Source of the DNA: CAVWCQ01 sp963753545
GTDB taxonomy: Bacteria > Chloroflexota > Anaerolineae > Aggregatilineales > Aggregatilineaceae
DNA: 64,000 bases
Direction: 5' to 3'
Assembly: GCA_963753545.1 (NCBI GenBank)
Contig: CAVWCQ010000011.1
Coordinates: 248,001-312,000, forward strand
Of the stretch, positions 18,013-25,856 are shown piece after piece. Every line of letters starts with the position of its first letter. Within the stretch, counting starts at the first letter, position 1. Both the position numbers and the translations under genes were made by a program. The notes beneath the pieces were generated by a model. It saw only the letters and a program-made list of their open reading frames with translations, was not told the DNA's origin and did no database searches.

Positions 18013-18054
18013 GGGAACTGAGCAGGTCATTCCTGCCCAGTTCCACAAAAACAT

Positions 18055-19167
18055 TTAGGGGATTGTAATCGCGGTTGCGATAGGATCGGTTAGATGTACT
18101 CTTTCTTCCAGGGATTGAATAACATCCGTCAGGTCGGGCAGATCTGATGTTGCGTGATCTGTACTCGTATCGCCCACCCGACATTTTTTTTCGCGCGGAC
18201 AGGAATAGCTGCCGTAGAGTTCAACGATATCCGAAGCGCCCGTCTGCACATCAACCACGCTTATTCTGATCCCTTTGTAGCGAATTTCGGTGCTGCCACA
18301 GTTGGTATACCTGCAATAGTCCGTTTTTTCAATTTCGCCAGTAATGCAGGCCACATAACGAACCGTCTCGGCTCTTGTCGGCCACCAGGATCGCGGGAGT
18401 TGGTAGGTCAATTGGTTCTCACTGCCATCGGAGTCTAACAAAACCAGTGGCGAAAATATATTGCTAGTTGTCTCATACTGAACCACACTGGGCAGCGTTT
18501 CCCCTCGACAAACAGCACCAAGCTTCGCGACGATACTTACCCGTTCTTCAAGAATGAGACCATGCCAATCTTGCGCCAGATCGAGCTGCTGTCGTGTCAG
18601 TCCTGTCGTCGCATGGGCATCTGCCCCGATCAGAGTCGCCCCGTCCAACTGCGCTCCCGTAAGGACAGTATGGCTGAGATCGGTTGTATTGAGGTTAGAG
18701 TTTTGCAGGTTAGCGTGAGACAGATTCACGTAGGAAAGATTAGATCGTTCAAAAATGGTTCCATGTAAATCGCGGTTGGAGAAATCCTTGTGCGTATACG
18801 TACACTGGCGCAGTACCCCCCCCGCATGGACATTGTCGCATCGCTGTTTATTTTGTACCAAAACAATTCCGACAAAAGCGATAGTCCACAACATCGTGAT
18901 CAGGAGGGGGCCGAAGACTGTCGCTTTATTGGACCACGATGCAAGAGAGCCAGATAGTTCAATAGACATCCTTTTGGTCAAAATCTCAAGGTAGGTCAGA
19001 CCCAAGAATGGCAGGATAACGCAGCCAAAGGCCCAGGTTAAGCTTTCGGAGGTGGTTCGCAAATTTTTCCCAGGCGTAAAAACGAGTAAAAGAAAAAAGC
19101 CAAAAATGATAGAGAACATGAGCCAAAAAGAACAACCGACGGGCTTACTCTTAAACCGGATACGCAT
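18055..19167 (-). CDS. Membrane protein with pentapeptide repeats
   Basis: A 370-residue protein from the ATG at 19167, which has GGGGGAATC as ribosome site. There are three likely membrane helices (residues ~10-32, 42-60, 80-105), then a pentapeptide-repeat block (DFSNRDLHGTIFERSNLSYV, NLSHANLQNSNLNTTDLSHT) that should form a right-handed beta-helix, and a C-terminal beta-rich domain of about 170 residues with several Cys (CITGEIEKTDYCRYTNCGS). No known function. Gene content around it is unrelated and it is transcribed against the M42/zinc-ribbon run. Confidence 0.78.
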   Translation of the reverse strand: MRIRFKSKPVGCSFWLMFSIIFGFFLLLVFTPGKNLRTTSESLTWAFGCVILPFLGLTYLEILTKRMSIELSGSLASWSNKATVFGPLLITMLWTIAFVGIVLVQNKQRCDNVHAGGVLRQCTYTHKDFSNRDLHGTIFERSNLSYVNLSHANLQNSNLNTTDLSHTVLTGAQLDGATLIGADAHATTGLTRQQLDLAQDWHGLILEERVSIVAKLGAVCRGETLPSVVQYETTSNIFSPLVLLDSDGSENQLTYQLPRSWWPTRAETVRYVACITGEIEKTDYCRYTNCGSTEIRYKGIRISVVDVQTGASDIVELYGSYSCPREKKCRVGDTSTDHATSDLPDLTDVIQSLEERVHLTDPIATAITIP

Positions 19168-19249
19168 GATTCCCCCCATTGGATGGCCGCAGTGAACACG
19201 GAATTTATTGTATTGCTCGATCCAGTTTTGAGCTACTTGGGGTCGATCG

Positions 19250-19283
19250 GGAGAAAATAAAAAGGGCAGGATAAATCCTGCCC
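19250..19283 (-). terminator. Terminator of the SHOCT/DUF2089 cassette
   Basis: On the minus strand GGGCAGGAT-TT-ATCCTGCCC (perfect 9 bp) is followed by TTTTTATTTTC. It lies about 150 bases after the last gene of the cassette. Confidence 0.65.
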
Positions 19284-19326
19284 ATCTGCACGATCAGCTT
19301 TGTGCTTCATTTTACCAACCTGTTTT

Positions 19327-19370
19327 TCTCCCATCGCCAGCTTGACTGGCAATGGGGCGGGGGTGAGGTT
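19327..19370. repeat. CTCCC...GGTGAGG-type dispersed hairpin, copy 3
   Basis: CTCCCATCGCCAGCTTGACT then GGCAATGGGGCGGGGGTGAG. CGCCAG/CTGGC forms the inner stem. The GGTGAGGTTTG end matches the PARG upstream element. Confidence 0.5.
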
Positions 19371-19431
19371 TGACACACCCTTAACGCTTATTTCGAAGCA
19401 AACGCCTTTGGGCTTGCTCTATAAATCGGCC

Positions 19432-19803
19432 TTACTCCACCCACACCTCGACGCGTTCGCCGCTTTCCACGTCCTCCACATCGACGATCTTGCCGCTGGC
19501 CCCGCTCTTGATCGCGTCCATGATCTCGTCGTAGTCGATATTCGCGCTGGTAGGAGCAAAGCGCGCACCCAACTTCACACCAACATTGACCAGCCCCATC
19601 GGAATGTTGACGTTGACCTTGGTCTTTTCCGAGTGGAGATCGGTGATGCGAACGCGCAGCAGGCGCGGATCGCGGGCGGGCGACGAGGGTGCTTTGGGCT
19701 TGCCGCTGCTCAGGGCTTGCAGCAAACCTGCGCCTTCCTCCGCCGTGATCTTGCCCTCGTGGATCATCTGGAGGATGCGCATACGTTCTTCTGAGGTGGT
19801 CAT
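19432..19803 (-). CDS. SHOCT-like domain protein
   Basis: A 123-residue protein. ATG at 19803 follows GGAAGGAAAATTGG. The N-terminal ~35 residues (EERMRILQMIHEGKITAEEG) are the short helical SHOCT-like/LiaX N-terminal type found in envelope-stress regulators. The C-terminal half (LLRVRITDLHSEKTKVNVNI, PMGLVNVGVKLGARF) is a conserved alpha/beta segment shared with the paralogue at 22109. It is the last gene but one feature of a minus-strand cassette: DUF2089, SHOCT, DUF4097-SHOCT, GNAT, SHOCT. The target is unknown. Confidence 0.78.
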   Translation of the reverse strand: MTTSEERMRILQMIHEGKITAEEGAGLLQALSSGKPKAPSSPARDPRLLRVRITDLHSEKTKVNVNIPMGLVNVGVKLGARFAPTSANIDYDEIMDAIKSGASGKIVDVEDVESGERVEVWVE

Positions 19804-19864
19804 TCCAATTTTCCTTCCCAACAATTCCCGCACCTGGCGGGACTCTGTGATACGCTACCGACCG

Positions 19865-20848
19865 CTACCGCCACAGCATGTGAACCAGTTCACGCTCCGG
19901 CACAAAACCATTTGCCTTTAAGATCTCGGCCATCACGTCATCGTCCGCGGGATGGTCCGTCACCAACGGCTGGTGGCGTCCGGCAATGGTTCGTATGGCG
20001 TGATTAACGAGCGGTGATTCCAACTCCCCTTGATGTTCCGGCGCGACGAGCACATCGAATAAAACGGTCGTCAGGCCGAACCGCTGTTCCGCCAGCAGTG
20101 CCCCATTCAGTTCTGCGCCGGACTCAGATGGCACGCCCCAATAAAACATCCGGTGCTCACTTAACAGCCCCAGCCATCCCCCTAAGCGAGGCGGGCGCAG
20201 CCGCTTTTTATCTGCCGGACGCAGCCAGCCCACCCCACCCCGCTCATTAGGACGGACGCGCTCCGCCAAAGCGAGCAGACGGGCCGAGTCGCGCCGGATC
20301 AGCGGGCGAATATCGGCAGGATGTAGAGGCGGTAAAAAATGGTGGATAGGTCGCCGCCACCGAATAAAGGATCGCTGCGTCGCAAAGCCCAGGCTTTCAT
20401 ACAGCGTCCGCGCGTTCGGATTGTCCGCCTCGACTTGCAGCGTCGCGAATCCCCCACGCCGGGAAATCCAATCGAGCGACGTCTGCATCAATTGCCGGGC
20501 GATGCCGCGCCGCCGGAATTCGGGATAAACGGCGACATTGGCGATCACCCAACCCCGGTCATACCCTGCTGGCGAGATCGAGACGTTGCCAACCAGTTTG
20601 CCGCCCTCGTACCAGACAAAGCCGCCGTTGAGGCCGGGCACTGCATTGTTCAGACGGCCCAGCGCCCATAACAACGCTCCTGTCCGGCTGATGAGGCGCA
20701 TCTCCTGAATGGCAGAGCGCCCAGCAGCATCGAGACTGGGCGCAAAAGCGTACTCAATTAAATCCGCGATAGCGGCCAGATCACGCCGCATCTGCATCGG
20801 CTGTAGGCCGTTCAGAGTCTGCTGTGCCGTAACCAGTCCCGCTGCCAT
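19865..20848 (-). CDS. GNAT acetyltransferase with a degenerate second domain
   Basis: A 327-residue protein starting at the ATG after AGAAGGAGTGGT. Residues ~25-175 form a complete GNAT domain, with the acetyl-CoA loop VYPEFRRRGIARQLM and the closing ADNPNARTLYESLGF. Residues ~190-327 look like a second, worn GNAT fold without a clear Q/R-x-x-G-x-G/A loop. The acceptor is unknown. It starts eleven bases after the stop of the DUF4097-like gene, so it is cotranscribed with the regulatory cassette. Confidence 0.85.
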   Translation of the reverse strand: MAAGLVTAQQTLNGLQPMQMRRDLAAIADLIEYAFAPSLDAAGRSAIQEMRLISRTGALLWALGRLNNAVPGLNGGFVWYEGGKLVGNVSISPAGYDRGWVIANVAVYPEFRRRGIARQLMQTSLDWISRRGGFATLQVEADNPNARTLYESLGFATQRSFIRWRRPIHHFLPPLHPADIRPLIRRDSARLLALAERVRPNERGGVGWLRPADKKRLRPPRLGGWLGLLSEHRMFYWGVPSESGAELNGALLAEQRFGLTTVLFDVLVAPEHQGELESPLVNHAIRTIAGRHQPLVTDHPADDDVMAEILKANGFVPERELVHMLWR

Positions 20849-20858
20849 ACCACTCCTT

Positions 20859-22022
20859 CTAATCCTGGGAGTCGAGTGCTGCCAGCAGCCGCTCAGCCTC
20901 CTCAATGGAAATCTTGTTCTCGCGAACCATCTGCAGGATCATCAGCCGTTCCTGCTCCGACACCGGGTCCGAGCGGCGGCGGGGCGCAGCGGGTGTTGGT
21001 GGCGGCGGCGGAGCTCCCCAAAACGAAGGCGGCTCGCCGCGTTTGCCCTTTGGACCTCTGGGCCGGTCGCGCTCCATATTGCGGCGGAAGCGCTCTGCTG
21101 CGCGCTGCGCCTTTTCCTGGGCCTGACGCGCCATCCGTTCGGCCTGTGAGACGTACTGCTCGGTCTTGGCCTGAATACGCTCGTCCAACCCTTCAAGCTG
21201 CTGGCTGAGCTTTTCTTCGAGCGTGGACAGCCTGGCCTCAACCTCTTCTTCGATCTGCACACCCAGGTCTACGACATAGTCTTCTTCTTCACCAACCAGC
21301 CGCAGGCCGCTGCCAGCTTCAATGGTAATGGTGGCTCCGCCTTCGCCTAACGTCACGATCTGATTATCGCCCTCTTCCTTTACATCAGCGGGAACATCCA
21401 GTTCAAGGGCCATGTCCAGCGGGACGATAAAGCGGGCGTTGGTGCCAGGTTCGACACGACATAGAATATCACCGCCTGCCTTAAAACGATACTCAAGTTC
21501 AGGCAGAAATTCAACATTCAGGACCAGATCGCCCCCTACCGAGTGAGCGATACAGGTACGGCCCACGTTGCGGATATACAGATCTGCACCAACGGCTTCC
21601 ACCACCAGACTGCCGGATACTTCGCGTACGGTTGCATCCGCGCCAACGGATTTGACCGTCACGTCGCCATCAGCACGCTTGATCCGCAGGTCACCGCCAA
21701 CGGCTTTTACCTGGACGCTCTGCACTTCACGCAGGGTCAGATCGCCGCCAATATGGCTGATATCGGTATGCCCAGTCAGATCGGTCAGCTTGGCATCGCC
21801 GCTAACCTGCTGGACGACAATGGTAACCTCAGCGGGAACAGTCAGGCGGCAGTCGCCATCGCAGCGGACGAGGTAAGGCTGCCCTTCCCCGATCTGCTCG
21901 GCATGCGGATTATCGCCTTCGATGATCAGGTTACCATAACTGCGCCCCCGGACACGCAGATCGCCTGCCACTTGCTGGATGATGACCGGAACATTCGCGT
22001 TCGGTCGTTCAATGCGGGTCAT
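20859..22022 (-). CDS. DUF4097-like beta-helix protein with coiled coil and SHOCT-like tail
   Basis: A 387-residue protein, ATG preceded by AAGGAGCAATAACC. Residues ~1-200 are repeated short strands of the DUF4097-like adhesin type (VSGDAKLTDLTGHTDISHIG, then GGDLTLREVQSVQVKAVGGD). Residues ~245-320 form an acidic/basic coiled coil (EARLSTLEEKLSQQLEGLDE and onward). A Pro-rich link (PPPPPTPAAP) leads to a C-terminal SHOCT-like helix pair (QERLMILQMVRENKISIEEA). The domain set resembles LiaX/YvlB-type envelope-stress proteins of Firmicutes, but there is no signal peptide or membrane segment. Confidence 0.8.
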   Translation of the reverse strand: MTRIERPNANVPVIIQQVAGDLRVRGRSYGNLIIEGDNPHAEQIGEGQPYLVRCDGDCRLTVPAEVTIVVQQVSGDAKLTDLTGHTDISHIGGDLTLREVQSVQVKAVGGDLRIKRADGDVTVKSVGADATVREVSGSLVVEAVGADLYIRNVGRTCIAHSVGGDLVLNVEFLPELEYRFKAGGDILCRVEPGTNARFIVPLDMALELDVPADVKEEGDNQIVTLGEGGATITIEAGSGLRLVGEEEDYVVDLGVQIEEEVEARLSTLEEKLSQQLEGLDERIQAKTEQYVSQAERMARQAQEKAQRAAERFRRNMERDRPRGPKGKRGEPPSFWGAPPPPPTPAAPRRRSDPVSEQERLMILQMVRENKISIEEAERLLAALDSQD

Positions 22023-22048
22023 GGTTATTGCTCCTTATTGGCTGCGCT

Positions 22049-22096
22049 GGCCATTTATTGCACTCGCCATTTGTGGCACCGGCCATTTATGGCACC
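22049..22096. repeat. Three tandem copies of a 16-bp unit
   Basis: GGCCATTTATTGCACT, CGCCATTTGTGGCACC and GGCCATTTATGGCACC follow head to tail with a period of exactly 16. They occupy the 86-base spacer between two genes of the cassette, just upstream of the ribosome site of the DUF4097-like gene on the minus strand. Confidence 0.85.
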
Positions 22097-22108
22097 GGCA
22101 CGGCGCGA

Positions 22109-22531
22109 TCAATCCACAAAAATGTGGACGCGCTCGTTATCGTCCTCGTCTTCAACCTCAACCAGCGTGCCAGATACTTCCTCGCTGCGGAGCGCTTCCA
22201 TCACGCTTTTCATCACCTGCTCGTCCACTTCGTTGGTGAAATGCGCGCCAATTTTGAAGCCGAACTGCACCAATCCCAGCGGAACGTTCACTTTTACCCG
22301 GTTGCGGCCTGTCTCAAGATCGCTGACATGAATATGCAGCCAACGTCCGCGCTGGCGCTCTGAGCGCGGCGGCGCGACGGGCAGCGATGGAACAGCAGAC
22401 TGCGGCGGTTCAGGCGGAACAGGATCACGCCCTTCGCGCACCTCGCCCAGCATTTCAGTAGCTCGTGTTACGTCAATCTCGCCTGCGGCGAGCATTTCGA
22501 GAATCTGTTTTCTTGTGACCATCGCGTTCAC
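22109..22531 (-). CDS. SHOCT-like domain protein, paralogue
   Basis: A 140-residue protein. N-terminal short helices (TRKQILEMLAAGEIDVTRAT) are followed by a Pro-rich linker and a C-terminal segment (LETGRNRVKVNVPLGLVQFG, FKIGAHF) clearly related to the gene at 19432. It lies between DUF2089 and the DUF4097-like gene with short gaps, so it belongs to the same transcript. A role in sensing or tuning the cassette is inference. Confidence 0.78.
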   Translation of the reverse strand: MNAMVTRKQILEMLAAGEIDVTRATEMLGEVREGRDPVPPEPPQSAVPSLPVAPPRSERQRGRWLHIHVSDLETGRNRVKVNVPLGLVQFGFKIGAHFTNEVDEQVMKSVMEALRSEEVSGTLVEVEDEDDNERVHIFVD

Positions 22532-22555
22532 TCCTCTTTTTGAGTGGGTGTTGAT

Positions 22556-22963
22556 TTATGGAAGTTCGCCGCGCAGCAGCTCGATAGCTTCTTCCGACGA
22601 GATGCGCCCTGCTGCCAGATCATCAAGCACGCGCCTGCGTTCCTGGGGGCTGAGTTCATCATCCCCTGCTTCCTCGCTGCCTGGGGCTTCATAGCCCATT
22701 GCCGTGATGATCTCGGTCATTCTGCTGCGAACGGTTGGGTAGGAAATACCGAGTTCTTTTTCTACGCGCGTGATCTTGCCCTCACAACGCAAAAAGACTT
22801 CGACAAATTCCAACTGTTCCGGTGTTAGCATTGCCAATCCACCCAGCGCAAACCGCCCTTCAATTGTGACATCACACGTAGGGCAGTGCAGACGAGTAAT
22901 AGTCAGGCTTTCGCCGCAGACGGGACAACGACCAGGGAACTGGATAGACAGGGTACATAACAC
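22556..22963 (-). CDS. DUF2089 family putative transcription regulator
   Basis: About 135 residues. N-terminal zinc ribbon CPVCGESLTITRLHCPTC, then ITRVEKELGISYPTVRSRMT, which reads as a helix-turn-helix, and a C-terminal SHOCT-like helix (ERRRVLDDLAAGRISSEEAI). This is the classic DUF2089 layout and it usually heads operons with SHOCT/DUF4097 genes, as here. The start is uncertain: GTG at 22963 and TTG at 22972 are both in frame, and GAGGAAG lies very close to the former. A sigma-70-type promoter is about 50 bases upstream. Confidence 0.87.
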   Translation of the reverse strand: MLCTLSIQFPGRCPVCGESLTITRLHCPTCDVTIEGRFALGGLAMLTPEQLEFVEVFLRCEGKITRVEKELGISYPTVRSRMTEIITAMGYEAPGSEEAGDDELSPQERRRVLDDLAAGRISSEEAIELLRGELP

Positions 22964-22972
22964 CTTCCTCAA

Positions 22973-23263
22973 ACAAATGCGGATTCAAAAGGCCTTTGAA
23001 TTACTTTAGATATTATCAAAGCATCTTGAAAAAGTCAATGCGTGATATCAAGAAACTCAATCTTATATTTCAATTATTTAATTGAAGGGAAATGCAATGT
23101 CATGCTGGCTATTAAAAGTTTTAAGAGGTTTAAATGACATTCGATCAATATCTTTACAAATTTAGTACCCCGGTACTATCGGTTTGGTGATATAAATCCA
23201 GTTAAGCTCAAATAGTAGAACTCTCCTGCTTCATTCATTTCTCCGGAAAGGAGGTATCTGCGA
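22973..23263. other. AT-rich divergent intergenic region
   Basis: About 290 bases, much richer in AT than its surroundings, between the DUF2089 cassette and the pilin. It contains the cassette promoter at its left end and a palindrome TAGTACCCCGGTACTA near 23163 that could be an operator. The pilin's own promoter is not obvious. Confidence 0.6.
23010..23038 (-). promoter_or_regulatory. Sigma-70-type promoter of the DUF2089 cassette
   Basis: On the minus strand TTGACT (23038-23033), a 17-base spacer and TAATAT (23015-23010). It reads leftward into the DUF2089 gene. Confidence 0.7.
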
Positions 23264-23458
23264 ATGACCCTGCTACAGTGGTTTATGTCGATGAGTCGAC
23301 CATACACACGTAATTTGACACGTGGACAGGGACTCGTGGAGTATGCATTGCTGTTGATCTTTGTTGCCGTTGTAATGATCGCGGTGATGACTATTCTTGG
23401 CCCTGGCATCCAGAACATATATCAGGATATCATTGACCAACTGCAAGCCATCTACTAA
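23264..23458 (+). CDS. Flp/Fap-type IVb pilin
   Basis: A 64-residue prepilin. The signature GQGLVEYALLLIFVAVVMIA (cleavage after G, Glu at +5, hydrophobic helix) is typical of Flp pilins of tight-adherence (Tad) pili. ATG follows a strong GAAAGGAGGTATCTGCG. No tad ATPase, prepilin peptidase or secretin lies in the window, so the assembly machinery must be elsewhere. It is a single-gene unit with its own terminator. Confidence 0.92.
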   Translation: MTLLQWFMSMSRPYTRNLTRGQGLVEYALLLIFVAVVMIAVMTILGPGIQNIYQDIIDQLQAIY

Positions 23459-23491
23459 ATTCACCCGTTTTTTATCTGCGTCATAATCCAT

Positions 23492-23520
23492 GGCCCTGAA
23501 TATCCAGGGCCTTTATTTTT
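23492..23520 (+). terminator. Intrinsic terminator of the pilin gene
   Basis: GGCCCTG-AATATC-CAGGGCC followed by TTTATTTTT. It lies about 30 bases after the pilin stop and touches the end of the opposite gene. Confidence 0.75.
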
Positions 23521-24469
23521 AATCGGGCAGGTGATCAGGGGGTGGCGGATAGGGAGATCCAGGGTCGCGATCTTCTTTTTTGCGGCGCATCAACATTGTT
23601 TTGCCCATACCCGGCTGCCACTCATCAGCCAGAGCGCCAGAGGTGCGCGTAAGTTCCAACCCACCGAGATTGCGTGCGATCACTTCCAGCACACTGGGGC
23701 GCGTCCAAATTGCTGTGTCGACCTGCACAGCAACTGCGCCTGCCGCGATAAAGTCTCGCGCATCATCGGCAGAGTGGATGCCGCCGCTGCCGATCACCGG
23801 CACGTCCACTTCCTGGACGACTTGCCCCGTCGCACGCAGGGTTTGTGCTTTCAGCCAGGGGCCATAAACCCGCCCACCGACTAACTGCCCAGTGTGCAGA
23901 TCGCGCGCGGTGCCACGCGGCGGCGCACTGACGACAATTCCCCCTGCCCCGGCATCGACGGCGGCTTTGGCCAGCACAACCGCACTATAGAGCGGAACAC
24001 GGACGAGCAGTGGAATCTGAGTGATGCTCAGCACAGCCTTAACAAGCAAATTGGCGTCTCGCGGCCCTGCCTGGTCATGCAATCCCAATTCGATCCCGGC
24101 GACGCCTTCTGCCCGGTCCAGTGCAATAGCACAGCGCGCGGCTTCGTCGGGCGTGTTGACAGCCAGGTGAACAATAATCGGCGTGTAGCTGCGCGCCCAT
24201 CGCTGTCCGTACTGGCGAATCACACGGTTGATTCCCGGATTGGGCAGCCCGGTATGGACCAGCACACCCGATGGCAGCGGAACCACGCGCGGCCCCTGTG
24301 CCACATGGCGCGGTTTAAGCGTGACTGGATTGGTCACAATAGCGCCGATCTTGGTCATGTCAATCAGATCGTGGTAAGCCGAGCCGTCAAATCCGAATAT
24401 CCCAGCAGCGGGCATAACCGGGTTCTCAACCATCAGAGTGGTTTTGCCGGATCGCGTCAGTTCAATCAC
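23519..24469 (-). CDS. Dihydroorotate dehydrogenase-like flavoprotein
   Basis: A 316-residue TIM-barrel protein of the class 1 DHODH type. N-terminal NPVMPAAGIFGFDGSAYHDL and the FMN-phosphate segment PVIGSGGIHSADDARDFIAA are clear. The usual active-site stretch with Asn-x-Ser-Cys-Pro-Asn is replaced here by GIELGLHDQAGP, so the catalytic Cys is not evident. It may be a diverged oxidoreductase rather than a pyrimidine enzyme, and no other pyr gene is near. The C-terminus is Pro-rich and acidic. Confidence 0.8.
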   Translation of the reverse strand: MIELTRSGKTTLMVENPVMPAAGIFGFDGSAYHDLIDMTKIGAIVTNPVTLKPRHVAQGPRVVPLPSGVLVHTGLPNPGINRVIRQYGQRWARSYTPIIVHLAVNTPDEAARCAIALDRAEGVAGIELGLHDQAGPRDANLLVKAVLSITQIPLLVRVPLYSAVVLAKAAVDAGAGGIVVSAPPRGTARDLHTGQLVGGRVYGPWLKAQTLRATGQVVQEVDVPVIGSGGIHSADDARDFIAAGAVAVQVDTAIWTRPSVLEVIARNLGGLELTRTSGALADEWQPGMGKTMLMRRKKEDRDPGSPYPPPPDHLPD

Positions 24470-24493
24470 GGGCGGGCTGCCTTTCCAACTTTG

Positions 24494-24913
24494 CTAGGCA
24501 CTAAAAACAATCGCAAACACTACGGCGAGTATAGCAAGAACGCTGAAAATTACCGATAGCGCGATGATAATCCCCAGCCGCTGCGCGCTCACGCCAAAAA
24601 TGCTGCGATAGGGGTCCACGTCTGGGCCTAACAGATAATCTTTTTTGCGAGCACTCATCGGGCGTTTAAAGCGCACACGCATATCATCGAACTTTTCGAC
24701 CATGATCCACCCGGCAAGCGCTTCTTCCTCGATCAATCGGCGCAGATTTTCCGGCTTACGAAAGGTGTTGAAGCCGTAGCTGCGCACGATCTTAAATTCC
24801 CAATCGTTCTCAAGCTCTTCAGTTGAATAGTGTGTCATCTCTTCTTCTTCCTGGAATAACGCTGTGCGCTGGTTTCTTTGGGACGTGCCCGCTGTTGATG
24901 TTGTGGCAGGCAT
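24494..24913 (-). CDS. Small C-tail-anchored membrane protein
   Basis: A 139-residue protein from the ATG behind CAGGAGGATTGATT. An acidic N-terminal linker (ALFQEEEEM) leads to a soluble domain (ELENDWEFKIVRSYGFNTFR, then LRRLIEEEALAGWIMVEKFD) related to small domains of unknown function that contain a GWxxVEKFDD-like turn. One strong C-terminal helix (LGIIIALSVIFSVLAILAVV) is last. It lies between the DHODH-like and YccF genes on the same strand. The function is unknown. Confidence 0.72.
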   Translation of the reverse strand: MPATTSTAGTSQRNQRTALFQEEEEMTHYSTEELENDWEFKIVRSYGFNTFRKPENLRRLIEEEALAGWIMVEKFDDMRVRFKRPMSARKKDYLLGPDVDPYRSIFGVSAQRLGIIIALSVIFSVLAILAVVFAIVFSA

Positions 24914-25039
24914 AATCAATCCTCCTGCTGGCTGATAGGGATCTTTTAAGCGTACTGCGGCATGAGTTGAGGGGCAAGCCCTCATTTTGTGGGGAATTGC
25001 GATGGGGCGCAGCTTAGCGCGCCCCGTGTTCTCAGGCGA

Positions 25040-25708
25040 TTAGCGGCGCAGCGAAACCACTGTGGGTATGTAATCATAGATCAGCACGGCAACGGGCAAC
25101 CCGATAAGGGTGAGCATGAACAGCCATGATATTTCGACCAGCAGAAGCCCCAACCACCAGCCAAACAGCAGAAAATAAGCGGCGCGAATAGCAAAGCGGT
25201 ACTGCTGGCGATGTTCGTGCGTAATAAATGTCGTTCCGTTCACCTGCCGCACGGTCAATTCTTTTTTTGGCCCGCGCAGCGCCACAATAGCGGGGAGCCG
25301 GTTCAGGATCATGACGCCGAGCGGCATCCCGACGATGGATAAAATAAGAAGGTAGGCCGTCAGAATCGCCAGTTGGCTCGCCCACCAGCCGATGAACAGA
25401 AACCACATACCCTGGACAAACCAACTCGGCTGCTGCGGCGTGTTGACCACCACCACCGAACCGCCTTCGATATTCTGGACAAAAGCGTTCGCTTCGGCCT
25501 GAACACGTTTGTTTTTTCCCGGTTCGGCAGGGGGCAGCAGTTGGCTCAGCCGTTTGGGCTTTTCGATCTGGACGCCTACCATATCCAGGCGGCGAAGCAT
25601 CTGCCGCGCGTCGGGATCGCCCAGTTCTTCCAAAATTTGCCGTGCTTCATAATAACAGCCGTCGCGGATCAATTCCTGTGCATAGGCTAGTGCCAAGTTA
25701 TCCATCAT
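25040..25708 (-). CDS. YccF-domain inner membrane protein
   Basis: A 222-residue protein. The first ~50 residues form a soluble helical part (LAYAQELIRDGCYYEARQIL). Residues ~95-222 hold two YccF-like hairpins, each with a Trp-rich entry and a Gly/Pro turn: FLFIGWWASQLAILTAYLLI with SIVGMPLGVM, and LLFGWWLGLLLVEISWLFML with TLIGLPVAVL. The family is widespread with no proven function. Here the soluble N-terminal extension is the unusual part. Confidence 0.8.
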   Translation of the reverse strand: MMDNLALAYAQELIRDGCYYEARQILEELGDPDARQMLRRLDMVGVQIEKPKRLSQLLPPAEPGKNKRVQAEANAFVQNIEGGSVVVVNTPQQPSWFVQGMWFLFIGWWASQLAILTAYLLILSIVGMPLGVMILNRLPAIVALRGPKKELTVRQVNGTTFITHEHRQQYRFAIRAAYFLLFGWWLGLLLVEISWLFMLTLIGLPVAVLIYDYIPTVVSLRR

Positions 25709-25803
25709 TCAAACCTCGGTCTTTAAGTATTTCCTGCAATTCATTACGTAGAAGCCATCTCAGGTGTTGCAAAAATCGTAACTGTGGAGGTCGATTAACG
25801 AAA

Positions 25804-25848
25804 GTAGGGGCGATCAAGGCAATCGCGGTCACACTGGATCGCCCCTAC
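25804..25848. repeat. GTAGGGGCG repeat with perfect 12-bp inverted ends
   Basis: GTAGGGGCGATC opens and GATCGCCCCTAC closes this 45-base element, an exact inverted repeat around a short centre. It is the only copy here with both ends complete and lies just before the end of the MFS gene. Confidence 0.8.
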
Positions 25849-25856
25849 CAATCGAT

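Noticed and set aside
22049..22096. Short CRISPR-like or iteron array
   Set aside because: Only three 16-bp units without spacers and no replication gene nearby.
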